Shown: positions 9,107 through 18,191, counted from the stretch's first letter. The stretch is 64,000 nucleotides of DNA from Deltaproteobacteria bacterium (GCA_016875095.1 VGSG01000004.1:1-64000), one strand, 5' to 3'. Made by a program: numbers and translations. The notes: a model not told the origin generated them from the letters alone.

Positions 9107-9571
9107 TCAGAGGTTCATAGGCAATCGCTTAATTTCACGCAGTTCCTTAGCCCTGAGAGCGCGCAGATTGTTCTGTTCCCAGCGGAAAAACCTCCTGGCC
9201 AGGCATTCCACCGTGGACAGCACCTCACGGATCTCAGCAACGAGCTCAGCATTCCTTTCCTCCTCTGCGCGGCCTATCTCCCATTCAAGATGCCTTATTA
9301 ACTTTCGAGCCTGCTCAGGGGTCTCCATGAAAGCGATAGGATCGTACTTGCTGCCCGGTCTCTCCTTAGGATTCCAGCGAGTCATGATGTCGTTTATCTG
9401 TTCACGAAGCATGTTCCAACACGCCCCCGCGGTCAATGCGGGGATTATCCTTTTAGCTTGTATGACTGAGAGTATTGTCTGCCCCGTCCAGCCGACGCGG
9501 TCACTCAAAGCGGACCCCTGCTGAAAGCCGATCCGCATAACATCTTGGTGATATGGTACAACACGAGACAC
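9107..9571 (-). CDS. hypothetical protein, up to 154 aa
   Basis: The frame reads MSRVVPYHQDVMRIGF from a GTG at 9571, but no ribosome binding site is evident. An internal ATG at residue 54 (MLREQINDIMTRWNPKERPG) could also start it. The C-terminal half is strongly helical and charged (RKLIRHLEWEIGRAEEERNA) and looks like real protein. Function unknown. The opposite-strand frame across 8901-9524 is Arg/Ser-rich and looks like its shadow. Confidence 0.4.
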   Translation of the reverse strand: MSRVVPYHQDVMRIGFQQGSALSDRVGWTGQTILSVIQAKRIIPALTAGACWNMLREQINDIMTRWNPKERPGSKYDPIAFMETPEQARKLIRHLEWEIGRAEEERNAELVAEIREVLSTVECLARRFFRWEQNNLRALRAKELREIKRLPMNL

Positions 9572-9796
9572 GAAATTTCAATGGCGGGATGCCGCGATGC
9601 GCTTAATAGAGCGTATGTTCTGCCATTACCGTTCGAAAATCCAGAAGATGAAAGCCAAAAGGAACCTGAGCGCTCATCCTGTTGACGTGGAGAGCGGTTG
9701 CGCGCAAAATGGATAACCCGGCAAAAGGAACCGAATGGAACGACGAAGGTCTGCCGGCCCCAATCACGCGCGCGTTCGCCAAAGAAGTGATGAGCC

Positions 9797-10354
9797 ATGA
9801 TTATCCCGGACGAAGAGGGCTGCATGGCCCTCCTGGAAAAATTTAATACCCCGGAACATATTGTTCTGCATTCCTTTAAGGTCTGGGAAGTGGCTCGAGT
9901 CGTTGCGGAGGGCCTCCTGCGCAACGATCATCTCCTGCGCATGGAACTCCTGCGCGCTTCCTGCCTGCTCCACGACATCGCCAAATACCCATGTATCGTG
10001 GAACGCAGAGGTTATCATGATGTGGTGGGAGGAGAGATGCTCGTGGACGCGGGCCTGCCGGAGATAGCCCGGATCGTCGACCAACACGTAATCCTCAGAA
10101 GCCACGCGGAAGATATGGTCCGGGAGGAGCATGTCCTCTTCTACGCGGACAAAAGGGTGGTGCACGATAGGCTGGTGACACTGGACGAGAGGTTCGAATA
10201 CCTTGCGAATACTTATGGCAAGACGCAGGCGCTGCTCGACCGCCTGAACGAAATGCGGGAGAACACCTTTCAGCTTGAAAGACGCATCTTTCGATTGCTC
10301 GATTTCGACCCCGAGGATCTGGCCGAACTCATAGCGACCCCGGAACCGCCTTAG
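9797..10354 (+). CDS. HD-domain phosphohydrolase-like protein
   Basis: The HD superfamily metal ligands are all visible: His25 (LHSFKVWEVA), His59-Asp60 (CLLHDIAKYP), His74 (GYHDVVGGEML) and His near 98 (IVDQHVILR), followed by YADKRVVHDRLVTLDERF, which is typical of small HDIG/YqeK-like and tRNA-nucleotidyltransferase-linked HD hydrolases. It probably hydrolyses a phosphate ester or nucleotide; the substrate cannot be read from sequence. 185 aa, soluble. There is no good Shine-Dalgarno sequence. It stands alone. Confidence 0.75.
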   Translation: MIIPDEEGCMALLEKFNTPEHIVLHSFKVWEVARVVAEGLLRNDHLLRMELLRASCLLHDIAKYPCIVERRGYHDVVGGEMLVDAGLPEIARIVDQHVILRSHAEDMVREEHVLFYADKRVVHDRLVTLDERFEYLANTYGKTQALLDRLNEMRENTFQLERRIFRLLDFDPEDLAELIATPEPP

Positions 10355-10545
10355 GCCCTGGGCGTGAACCTGCCGCGGGGACCGATGCGAGGAGCAGGCG
10401 GCCTACCACTGAAGGCATTGAAAGCCCCACCGGAACATTTTCTACTATCTACTCTTGACAACAGGACATTTTGGTGTAAGAGCCCTTTCACGTCGTGGGA
10501 ATTGCTTCGGCAACGCTCCGCGGCGTGGCACGCTGGAAAGAGCGA

Positions 10546-10574
10546 TTGCGCTCCCGCGATCGCTTTGATATAAT
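10546..10574 (+). promoter_or_regulatory. sigma70-type promoter upstream of the 10830 gene
   Basis: TTGCGC at 10546-10551 and a perfect TATAAT at 10569-10574 are separated by 17 bases. Transcription from here would give a leader of about 250 bases before the ATG at 10830. The remainder of the 475-base gap 10355-10829 contains only short Arg-rich frames that look non-coding and no other element I recognise. Confidence 0.5.
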
Positions 10575-10829
10575 AATGAAGTTTCTTTTCCAGCCCAGGA
10601 CTGGAGGAATTGAGCTTCTCGATTGCAAGAGAAGGCTTGGGAGTTCGGCGTTCACCTCGTCGCCGACACACATTGCGCATGGACCTGCCCGGGGTCGTCG
10701 AACGCGGCGCATGTGGCGACTCAGACTCACCCCAGATCCTGATAGCGCTGGCGAGCGTTGTATTCTCTTGTGACGGAGCACCGCTCGGATGAGTTTTGTT
10801 GCGGCGCTCTCTGCCGCGGAGGGTCGAGG

Positions 10830-12158
10830 ATGGATGTTGTGTCGAACTTGAGGAGATTTGGCTGCCTCCTCATCGCGCTTGTGGGCCTCCTGGTATTTGC
10901 GATTTCCACCTCCGGCTGGTCGGCTGAGCAGAATCACCCGGCCGTCAAACTTGCAAAGGTGGACTCCCGCACGTTTGACGGTCAGTTCCCAGCGGACGAT
11001 CAGCAGGAATTTGCCCTCCCCGAATGGCTGGACAAGCTCCTGACCAGCCTTCCTGGAGCGGATGAAACCGATGCCCTCGTGAACGAATTTGCCGCGGCGC
11101 TGCGGTCGGGGGATCGCCAGGGGGGAGCAGACTCGGAACAGGCCGCGCGGCCCGAAATTGACACAGAAGTCACTGCCGAGCCCCCGAACCGGATCGGCCC
11201 GGACAACCAAGCGCGACTCGAAAGTAAATCCGAGGGCTTGGCGCGTTCCGAAGAACCCGTGGATCCGGCTTTTCCCAAACCGGCAAGTATCACCCCGCTC
11301 TATACCTCTCCGGTCCTGGAGGGTGAGGGGGTCTGGACTACCGAGGATTTGCCCCGGAGCGGTGACGGTCGCCCGCTGCTTTACAAGACCTTGTACCGAC
11401 CGAGCGTGGAATACCCCAACGCGGTTGTCTATTTGGCCGTGTTCGACATGTCTCGGTTGAGAACACGTTTTTTCATAGGCAATACGGAACCCGGGATCTA
11501 CAATATTAGCTATCCTTCGGAACGAGAGAGTCTGTCCAAGATAGTGGCCATTACCAACGCCATGTGGATGCAGCAGCATGCTCGGGGCGCGGGCGCCGTC
11601 TTCCGGAGGCAGGTGGTGTACCCCATGGTCGCGGGCATGGCCACCCTGGTAGTGTATGAGGACGATTCCGTCGACATCATTGAATGGTCCGATTCGATCC
11701 CCCTGCGATTGGTGAAAGATGCGAGGCAGTTACGCCACCTCATCGTCAAGGATGGCTTGGTGGTGGAGCGAGTGCTCAAGAACGGAAAGATCGAGGACTC
11801 TGAAATCGGGTTGGGCGGCTTCCTTATCGACAATTCCGGCCAAAGCACAATGGGGAAGAAGGCATGGTTCCTCGCGAATAGGACGGCGTTCGGTATCCGA
11901 GAGGACGGCAATCTCGTATTCGCCATGGGGCATCACGTGAGCACCAAAGATTTGGCCAAAGCGCTGATTCTTGCGGGTTGCAAGCGGGCGATCCATGGGG
12001 ACGCGAATATCCATAACATCGTCTGCAACTTCTACTTCCGAGACGAGCGGGATAAGATCGTGAGGAGAGATAAGCTCTCGCCCGAACAACTGAAGTACAC
12101 GCTGAAGCGATACGACGAAGGTTACAGCAAAGACTTCTTTGCCTTCTATGAGCGCTGA
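10830..12158 (+). CDS. exported phosphodiester-glycosidase (NAGPA/DUF2233)-like protein
   Basis: The ATG at 10830 has GGAGGG upstream and starts a signal peptide (LIALVGLLVFAISTSGWSA). Residues 30-140 are low-complexity and acidic. The C-terminal domain from about residue 190 resembles the phosphodiester glycosidase fold: ITNAMWMQQ, GGFLIDNSGQ, RTAFGIREDGNLVFAMG, then LAKALILAGCKRAIHGDANIHN, which parallels the family's R-T-A-x-G and L-A-x-x-L-x-x-L-G-x-x-x-A-L-N-x-D-G pattern. The family removes sugar-phosphate caps or acts on cell-wall glycans; the substrate here is unknown. 442 aa. A strong hairpin follows the gene. Confidence 0.55.
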   Translation: MDVVSNLRRFGCLLIALVGLLVFAISTSGWSAEQNHPAVKLAKVDSRTFDGQFPADDQQEFALPEWLDKLLTSLPGADETDALVNEFAAALRSGDRQGGADSEQAARPEIDTEVTAEPPNRIGPDNQARLESKSEGLARSEEPVDPAFPKPASITPLYTSPVLEGEGVWTTEDLPRSGDGRPLLYKTLYRPSVEYPNAVVYLAVFDMSRLRTRFFIGNTEPGIYNISYPSERESLSKIVAITNAMWMQQHARGAGAVFRRQVVYPMVAGMATLVVYEDDSVDIIEWSDSIPLRLVKDARQLRHLIVKDGLVVERVLKNGKIEDSEIGLGGFLIDNSGQSTMGKKAWFLANRTAFGIREDGNLVFAMGHHVSTKDLAKALILAGCKRAIHGDANIHNIVCNFYFRDERDKIVRRDKLSPEQLKYTLKRYDEGYSKDFFAFYER

Positions 12159-12211
12159 CCGTGGTCCGTCTAGGGGCCTAACGGATCACCCCTATTTCTG
12201 ACTTCACGAAG

Positions 12212-12246
12212 AAGGGCCCCTGACACCTCGTGTGTCAGGGGCCCTT
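12212..12246. terminator. hairpin terminator between convergent genes
   Basis: A perfect 15 bp stem AAGGGCCCCTGACAC with a five-base loop sits between the stops of convergent genes (12158 and 12297). It lacks a long T run, so it may act as a bidirectional terminator or an mRNA 3' end stabiliser. Confidence 0.75.
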
Positions 12247-12296
12247 TGCGATGAACGCGAACCCCGATCGGGGAGCGTGAACCTATCCCTTGCTCA

Positions 12297-13193
12297 TCAC
12301 AGGAAACTCTTCACCAGGTTGTCCCACCCCTTCTCTTTGAACGCGCCGTACACGTCGGAGATGGGCTCGCCACCTGTGGCAGCCGCAGCCTTGGGATCAT
12401 CCGCGATCATGGAAAGGAGTCGCTCGGCTTCCGCCTCGATGAACTTGACACTTTCCACGCCGAACGCGAGCTCTTTGAGGTCGGACTTAAGCTCCATCGG
12501 GTCAATGAGCACTACCCAACCTGCGCTGTACGGATCCGCGTTCGCACACTCAGGATGGTCCAAGAGCTTCTGGTTCACTGCGGTCACAACACCGCTCAGG
12601 GGCACCTTGATCCCAGCTTCGTGACCTTCCCGAGACAGGATAAAGGACTCATCAGCCGTCTTGAATCGCGTGCCCAACGAGGGTAACCGGAACTTGTCCG
12701 CCCTGCCCACGAGACGATTGCCGAAGTCGTCAAGACCTATCCGCACCCTACCCCCGTATTCGACCCGGGCCCAACCATGCCCCGTGTGAATGTAGTAGTC
12801 TCGCGGAACTAAGTATCCGTGAGCGCTCAGATACTGAGGCGGCCCGAACAGGGTGTGATCCACTTGAATCATGTCGTCCAGCATCTGGTCATATGGGCAT
12901 TCGCCGCATTCATAGTTGCGCGCGCACATCTTGTTCTGCGGCGCTCGACCGGTTAACGCATGGCGGCAGCGCTGCTCTTCAACCGGAAGCTCGAACATAT
13001 GGGTGTTCCAGCCTGCGCGCGCGGATTCACGGCTCATCTTCTTCTGCATGCCTTTGTCGAAGTTGCATGTGGTGCAGTCAAAGGCGTTGTCACAGTACTT
13101 GGTGGGGACCACCTTGGCCTTCATCCAGACACACTCCTTCTGGGAGAAGTTGAAGCCGGTGATCACATCTTTTTTTGTCTCTTTCGCGGGCAT
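12297..13193 (-). CDS. Cys-rich H-protein-like (GcvH fold) protein
   Basis: Residues about 1-110 carry two Cys clusters of one pattern, C-x4-C-x2-C-x-[FY]-D: YCDNAFDCTTCNFDKGMQ and MCARNYECGECPYDQMLDD, likely metal or Fe-S ligands. From about residue 128 follows a glycine cleavage H-protein fold (YIHTGHGWARVEYGGRVRIG, VPLSGVVTAVN, YSAGWVVLID). In true GcvH the lipoylated lysine lies in ESVKA before the second turn; here it reads LSREGHEAGIKVPLSG with no lysine at that place, so lipoylation is not expected. Start ATG 13193 with AGGAG seven bases upstream. 298 aa. It is probably an electron-transfer or signalling relative rather than a glycine cleavage subunit; no gcvT/P gene is nearby. Confidence 0.7.
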   Translation of the reverse strand: MPAKETKKDVITGFNFSQKECVWMKAKVVPTKYCDNAFDCTTCNFDKGMQKKMSRESARAGWNTHMFELPVEEQRCRHALTGRAPQNKMCARNYECGECPYDQMLDDMIQVDHTLFGPPQYLSAHGYLVPRDYYIHTGHGWARVEYGGRVRIGLDDFGNRLVGRADKFRLPSLGTRFKTADESFILSREGHEAGIKVPLSGVVTAVNQKLLDHPECANADPYSAGWVVLIDPMELKSDLKELAFGVESVKFIEAEAERLLSMIADDPKAAAATGGEPISDVYGAFKEKGWDNLVKSFL

Positions 13194-13314
13194 CTTAGTC
13201 CTCCTCATCACCGTATTTTCAGAAGCGGTTATCCGTCATCCATCGAGGCCCGTGCCGCAAACGCCGGCGCTTCGTCGGTTCGCTCCACGCGTGCGGCGCT
13301 TTGTCCTTGACCGT

Positions 13315-13530
13315 TCAGGCGGCCCGGATGCTCCCGGCTCGGTCGGTCACCCTTTCCGGCTGCGCCATATCGTCGAGCATCTGGTCAAACGGGCAGGCGC
13401 CGCAATCGTAAGCGTTCGCGCACAGTTTATGCTGCGGAGCGCGACCCGTGAGTGTGTGGAGACAACGCAGGTTTTGCATCGCCAGATTCAGGGAGGTGGT
13501 GATTTCGCCTATTCTCGTTGTCGATGTCAT
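13315..13530 (-). CDS. small Cys-cluster protein, paralogue of the 12297 gene's N-terminus
   Basis: This 71 aa protein contains RCLHTLTGRAPQHKLCANAY followed by DCGACPFDQMLDDM, almost the same as RCRHALTGRAPQNKMCARNY with ECGECPYDQMLDDM in the next gene. It has nothing else: no H-like domain. AAGGAGG lies six bases before the ATG, so it is probably translated. It lies 121 bases upstream of the large gene on the same strand and may be co-transcribed. Function unknown; four Cys suggest metal or cluster binding. It may be a remnant of duplication or a free partner domain. Confidence 0.65.
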   Translation of the reverse strand: MTSTTRIGEITTSLNLAMQNLRCLHTLTGRAPQHKLCANAYDCGACPFDQMLDDMAQPERVTDRAGSIRAA

Positions 13531-13787
13531 GGTGGGCCTCCTTGTGTTGGCGCAATATTTTACGAATGCTTTGTGGTCGATGATGACCGTTCAGTTCGGT
13601 CTTGCCCTCATAAGAGCAACCAGCGTGCCAAAGTCGCCATATGAGCATATCCTGCTGTAATAACTGTCTTTATGCCGGGAAAAGAGAAGTCGGATGCATG
13701 GATACGGACTGAGGCATGATGCCACATCACCCTGTTGCCAAAATCGTCAGCAATAGATATCAAGCTAATATTACAAAACTAATTTAA

Positions 13788-13806
13788 GTATGGTATAACA
13801 CCATAC
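13788..13806. promoter_or_regulatory. inverted repeat in AT-rich intergenic region
   Basis: GTATGGT-ATAAC-ACCATAC, perfect 7 bp arms with a five-base spacer, lies in the 407-base divergent gap 13531-13937. The gap also has three GTTGCCAA copies at 13734, 13812 and 13884. The dyad is a plausible operator for one of the divergent genes. No clear -35/-10 pair was identified. Confidence 0.4.
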
Positions 13807-13937
13807 CATGTGTTGCCAAATACCACAGATTCCCCGGGGATTTCTACCCGCTTCTCTGTTACACTAAAAAATAGAGGGTCCGCGTTGCCAATCGAGGAGT
13901 CCGGCTGCGACAACTCGCATCAGGAGAGGAGGCTTCC

Positions 13938-14708
13938 ATGCAACGGAATCAATTAACCGTTATCTACCATGATCTCTGCCTGAACGACTATTTGACGGCC
14001 TCGTGCGAAACCCCGGATCGCGTGCAGTCCGTCATGAAGGCGCTGCGACAACACTACCCGGTGCGGACGCCCGCGGCCGCGACGGAAGATGATATCTTGC
14101 TCGTGCATCTGGAGTCGATTCTCACCGCGGTTAAACGGGACACCGTCCTTTACGAGGCTGCGGCCGTGGCTGCGGGAGGTGCGATTCTGGCCGCGGAGCT
14201 TGCGTTGAAAGGGCAGCCCGCATTCGCGGCGGTTCGTCCGCCCGGACACCATGCGAGCCCAGGCAGTCACTGGGGTTTCTGTTTCTTCAACAATGTGGCC
14301 ATATCGCTGGAGCGGCTTCTTCGGAGAGGCGAGATTTCACAGGCGCTTGTCCTGGACATAGATCTCCATTTCGGTGACGGCACGGACAACTTCTTCATGG
14401 GCCGAAAGGAAGTGGTAGTGGCCAATATCCAGGAGAACGACCGTGGGCGTTTCCTCCAAGAAGTGGACAGGGCGCTCGGTTCAAATGACTACGACATTAT
14501 CGCGATCAGCGCTGGGTTCGACCGCCATGCGCGCGACTGGGGCGGCACGTTGACCACGGAGGACTACTTCACCATCGGCAGGAATGTTCAGGACTATGCG
14601 CGGGCCAAGTGCGAAGGCAGGCGCTACGCGGTGTTGGAAGGGGGGTACAACATCGGCGTGCTCGGAGAAAACGCCCTGGCGCTCTGCAAGGGCATGGAGC
14701 CCTCCTAA
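13938..14708 (+). CDS. histone deacetylase / AcuC-family amidohydrolase
   Basis: The zinc-dependent deacetylase signatures are all present: RPPGHHASPGSHWGFCFFNN (active-site His pair), VLDIDLHFGDGTDNF (Asp and His zinc ligands), SAGFDRHARDWGG (third ligand Asp) and LEGGYN (transition-state Tyr). At 256 aa it is shorter than most class II-like bacterial members (about 300-370). It lacks part of the N-terminal region, but all catalytic positions are there. Likely substrates are acetyl-lysine or acetylpolyamines; I cannot tell which. A strong AGGAGAGGAGG precedes the ATG. A second, longer family member lies at 59812-60870. Confidence 0.88.
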   Translation: MQRNQLTVIYHDLCLNDYLTASCETPDRVQSVMKALRQHYPVRTPAAATEDDILLVHLESILTAVKRDTVLYEAAAVAAGGAILAAELALKGQPAFAAVRPPGHHASPGSHWGFCFFNNVAISLERLLRRGEISQALVLDIDLHFGDGTDNFFMGRKEVVVANIQENDRGRFLQEVDRALGSNDYDIIAISAGFDRHARDWGGTLTTEDYFTIGRNVQDYARAKCEGRRYAVLEGGYNIGVLGENALALCKGMEPS

Positions 14709-14826
14709 GAGCGACTGCAAGAATCAGGAGCCTTTTGAAGAGTTTCCGGGGAGGCGTTTTGCCGTCATGTCCGGCACCTCTGTAGAATGCGGCGAGCTCG
14801 CTCTCGCTGCGCTGCAACGACCGGCT

Positions 14827-17406
14827 TTACAATCCCGGGCGGTCCGGAATATGGTGGAGGGATCGGGCCAAGACTTCCCGCGGTCTGCTGGTCCCGTCTG
14901 ACGGCCCGATGAGACCTTCAACTTCCATTGCTTCGATGATACGCGCGGCCCGGTTGTATCCGATGCGCATGTGGCGCTGGATCAGAGATATGGATGCGTG
15001 ACCGAGCCGAGAGACAAGCTCTACGGCTTCATCGTATTTCTCGTCGTCGATCGGATCGGCGCTCGTTCCCTTGGAGCCTTCTCCTTCAACATGCTTGGAG
15101 ATCTCTTTCAGATACGAAGGCGAACGCTGGGCCCTAATATGATCAACGATGCGGCTTATCTCGTTTTCCGAGATATACGCGCCGTGGAGCCTGACCAGTT
15201 TCGCCGCGCCGGGCGGCATGAAGAGCATGTCCCCGCGACCCAAAAGGTGTTCCGCGCCGACAGTGTCCAAAATGGTCCGGGAATCGGCTTTTGCCGACAC
15301 TTGGTATGATATGCGGGCGGGGAAATTGGCTTTAATGATGCCTGTGATCACATCCACCGAAGGTCGTTGCGTAGCAAGCACCAAGTGAATACCCGCAGCT
15401 CTGGCCATCTGCGCCAGCCGCGCGATGGAGATCTCAATATCTTTGGCGGCCACCATCATCAACTCTGCCAGCTCGTCCACGATGATGACAATGTACGGGA
15501 GCTTTTCCGCACGCTGACCCTCTGGGCCTCCCGGGGCTTCTCCTGAAAAGACTTTTTGGTTGTATCCCTCAATGTCTTTGGAACCCGCCACGCTCAGGAG
15601 GTCGTATCGTCGCTCCATTTCGCGAATAGCCCAGCTCAGCACGGCAGGGACTTTCTCCGGCTCGGTCACCACCGGATGGATCAGGTGCGGAATATCCTGG
15701 TAATACGAGAGTTCGAGCTTCTTGGGGTCCACGAGCAGCAGTTTCAAATCATCCGGGTGGCACCACATGATCAGGGAACAGATGAGCGCGTTGAGCCCTA
15801 CGGATTTGCCCGTGCCTGTAGCGCCGGCAATGAGGAGATGAGGCATCCGCGCGAGACTCGTGGTGACAGGTTCACCGTCTATACCCTTGCCCAGCGCCAT
15901 CTTGAGAGGATCGGTCGATTCCACGAACGTGGGAGACTCCACGATCTCACGCAAATAGACGATCTCCCGATAGAGGTTGGGAACTTCAATCCCCACCGTG
16001 TCTTTTCCCGGGATGGGCGCAACCACTCTGGTGGAGCCTGACTTCAAGGCCATAGCCAAGTCGTCGGAAGTATTGAGCACTTTGCGCAGAGGCACGCCGG
16101 GGGCCAGGTTCACCTCGTACATGGTGATAACCGGCCCCGGATGGATCGCGACCACTTCGCACCGCACACCCAGCTCCATAAGTTTCTGTTCCAGGATCTC
16201 CGCGTTGCGCTTGAGCAGACGCTGGTCCACTGCTCGATTGGCGCGAGGCGGCGCGTCCAGGAGTTCCGAAGACGGCAGCACGTACTCGTCTTGCGCTAGC
16301 TTCTCCCTCTTTCGCACGCGGCCGCGGGGCACGTCTTCGTCGACTCGCCGGGCAACGTGTATTTTTCGGCCATGCGTCCTGACGGATCTAACAGGCGCGG
16401 CCGGTTTCTCCGTAGGGCAAGCGCGAGCAACGTTCTCTTGTTCCTTGAGGTACGCCTCTACGGCCATCTCCAGTTCATCGACAGCCGGCGATCTCTCGGG
16501 CAGGACGCGGGGTTCAGGAACGGCGGGATTCTCCATAGAGGCGAACGGGCCCACATAGTCCTCATCCCAATTCCCTTGGGGCAGGCATGAGAGCCGCTCC
16601 CAGGAACCGGCCAGCGTTCCGTCCATGTACGGCTCTTCGTAATCGAATTCAATCTCATCCGGCGGTTCCGCGGCAACGGCCTCGCGGCGCTGTGCCTTTG
16701 GAGGTGTGGGAATAGCCGGCCCCGGAATCACGGCCTTCCGCTCATTGAACGCCGGGACCGCCTCCCGTCGGGATCTCATCCGTTCCTGAGACGCTGCAAT
16801 GAGTCTTTTCGCCACGTTGGCGCCGCGCGCCGCAACAATCGCCACATCTCGAAATGAAATGGCGCTCAGACGAAGAAGACACACGAGCATGAGCGTTGCG
16901 CACAGCAGGATCTCCCCCCCGGAACCGAGCCAAGCGTAGATCGAGTTGTGCAGAAAAGCGCCGACCGTTCCGCCTGGGTGTTCCAGGCTGAAGTGAAGAA
17001 ACCGCCCGTCCGAAAACCGCTCCAACATAGTGGCCAGCGCGACTGTCAATCCCAGGAGGGACGCAGCCTCAGACCACCATCCACCTCTTTTCGGATGAAA
17101 GATCCGCCGCAAAGAGACGAAAATCAGAGCCAAGGGGAAGAGCAATGCGGCAATCCCCGCTCCCTGCGCCAATAAGTCCGCAACGTGCGCGCCGACCAGG
17201 CCGCAGAGATTCGAGACGCTCTGGCGCTCGGTCGCTGTGTTGAACGACGGGTCCCGCGGATCGTACGACATGAGGCAGAGCAGGAAGAAGATCCCTAGGG
17301 CAACGAAGACCAAACCACGACACTCAACCGCGACGGACGGGCTATGATTACCGCCCCTGCGAAGCTCTCTAGCGGAGGTTTTGTTTCGACCGACAGCGGG
17401 CGCCAT
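14827..17406 (-). CDS. ftsK: DNA translocase FtsK/SpoIIIE
   Basis: This membrane-anchored motor pumps chromosomal DNA through the division septum. N-terminal hydrophobic segments (LVFVALGIFFLLCLMSYDP; IAALLFPLALIFVSLRRIF; two more to about residue 185) are followed by a charged linker to about 380, then the alpha/beta motor with Walker A GATGTGKSVGLNAL near 527 and Walker B YIVIIVDELAELMM, ATQRPSVDVITG, and a C-terminal gamma winged helix (YDEAVELVSRLGHASISLIQ) that reads polar KOPS sequences. At 859 aa it is of typical short-linker bacterial type. Single gene with its own upstream promoter. Confidence 0.95.
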   Translation of the reverse strand: MAPAVGRNKTSARELRRGGNHSPSVAVECRGLVFVALGIFFLLCLMSYDPRDPSFNTATERQSVSNLCGLVGAHVADLLAQGAGIAALLFPLALIFVSLRRIFHPKRGGWWSEAASLLGLTVALATMLERFSDGRFLHFSLEHPGGTVGAFLHNSIYAWLGSGGEILLCATLMLVCLLRLSAISFRDVAIVAARGANVAKRLIAASQERMRSRREAVPAFNERKAVIPGPAIPTPPKAQRREAVAAEPPDEIEFDYEEPYMDGTLAGSWERLSCLPQGNWDEDYVGPFASMENPAVPEPRVLPERSPAVDELEMAVEAYLKEQENVARACPTEKPAAPVRSVRTHGRKIHVARRVDEDVPRGRVRKREKLAQDEYVLPSSELLDAPPRANRAVDQRLLKRNAEILEQKLMELGVRCEVVAIHPGPVITMYEVNLAPGVPLRKVLNTSDDLAMALKSGSTRVVAPIPGKDTVGIEVPNLYREIVYLREIVESPTFVESTDPLKMALGKGIDGEPVTTSLARMPHLLIAGATGTGKSVGLNALICSLIMWCHPDDLKLLLVDPKKLELSYYQDIPHLIHPVVTEPEKVPAVLSWAIREMERRYDLLSVAGSKDIEGYNQKVFSGEAPGGPEGQRAEKLPYIVIIVDELAELMMVAAKDIEISIARLAQMARAAGIHLVLATQRPSVDVITGIIKANFPARISYQVSAKADSRTILDTVGAEHLLGRGDMLFMPPGAAKLVRLHGAYISENEISRIVDHIRAQRSPSYLKEISKHVEGEGSKGTSADPIDDEKYDEAVELVSRLGHASISLIQRHMRIGYNRAARIIEAMEVEGLIGPSDGTSRPREVLARSLHHIPDRPGL

Positions 17407-17502
17407 GAAGAGGGCGAATCCTTCCTGCGCGATGGGGACGGGCCGAGCCGGGCCGCGTCTTCAGTAAGGTAAACTTTCGTGATAAAAATGAGTTCTGCTA
17501 TG

Positions 17503-17532
17503 AATATAACATAAAATATGATGCTTTGACAA
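17503..17532 (-). promoter_or_regulatory. candidate ftsK promoter
   Basis: On the minus strand TTGTCA (17532-17527) and TATATT (17508-17503) are 18 bases apart in a very AT-rich stretch about 100 bases upstream of the ftsK start. Fits a sigma70-type promoter. Confidence 0.5.
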
Positions 17533-17649
17533 TAATATTTTGACCTAGATAGATAAACAGTGCATTACGATCCGGGGAGGAACAGAAAGTCCCGACGCGC
17601 AGGAACCTCATGGGATTTTTTCCAAGCCGCTCTGTTGCGCGAAAAGAGC

Positions 17650-17997
17650 CTACTGTGGGCAGTTCGGGGGTTTACAATCAGGCGGTGGAGGGACCGCGCA
17701 GGGAGGACTCACGCGGTACGCAGCTTTGGTTGGTTTTGGAGGGGGAGTGCACACGGTCACCGGACACGGCGGGGGACCCTCCAGCTTGCGAGGGTACATC
17801 CTCATCGGCGGGCAGGGGCCGCACACCGGAGGTGGCGGCGGTCCCGCGCACACAGGAGGAGCCGGCGGAGCAAACGTAAGAGGCTCCATGTCGCAGATAT
17901 ATGGCGGAGGCATATACGACGCGGCCATTGCGGGAACAACCATGATACACGCAATGACCAGCGCGACACGGGCTGCCTTATCCGGACAGTGACTCAC
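17650..17997 (-). CDS. small secreted Pro/Cys-rich protein
   Basis: A GTG start with GGAG nine bases upstream begins MSHCPDKAARVALVIACIMV, a signal peptide cleaved near AMA-ASY. The mature 90 aa are dominated by Pro and Cys in short PPxC motifs (PPAPPVCAGPPPPPVCGPCP; CTPPPKP; PPPPDCKPPNCP). Such proteins are commonly surface or periplasmic and disulphide-bonded. The opposite strand of the same DNA reads as a Gly-rich frame; the signal peptide makes me prefer this strand. Function unknown. Confidence 0.5.
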   Translation of the reverse strand: MSHCPDKAARVALVIACIMVVPAMAASYMPPPYICDMEPLTFAPPAPPVCAGPPPPPVCGPCPPMRMYPRKLEGPPPCPVTVCTPPPKPTKAAYRVSPPCAVPPPPDCKPPNCPQ

Positions 17998-18191
17998 CTA
18001 AGCAATCTCCCGGCGCAGCGTTGAAAGCCGCATCCACATCTGTGACGGTATTTAGGGACGCGGTTACAATACCGCAAGCGCGGTGGCCGGTCAAGAATTT
18101 TCCGTGCGTACAGGAGCATTATTTCATGTCATGTTTCATTGAATGTATTTAACGTTGCGATATTGCCAAATTTGCCATGATATATCGGCCT

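Noticed and set aside
8901-9524. 207-codon plus-strand frame
   Set aside because: Arg/Ser/Leu-rich, no ribosome binding site; the opposite strand has a more convincing helical protein.
12916-13644. 242-codon plus-strand frame
   Set aside because: Antisense to the Cys-rich proteins, whose two paralogous motifs and strong ribosome binding sites show that the minus strand is coding.
17560-18024. 154-codon plus-strand Arg/His-rich frame
   Set aside because: Overlaps the Pro/Cys-rich gene in another frame and has no protein-like features.
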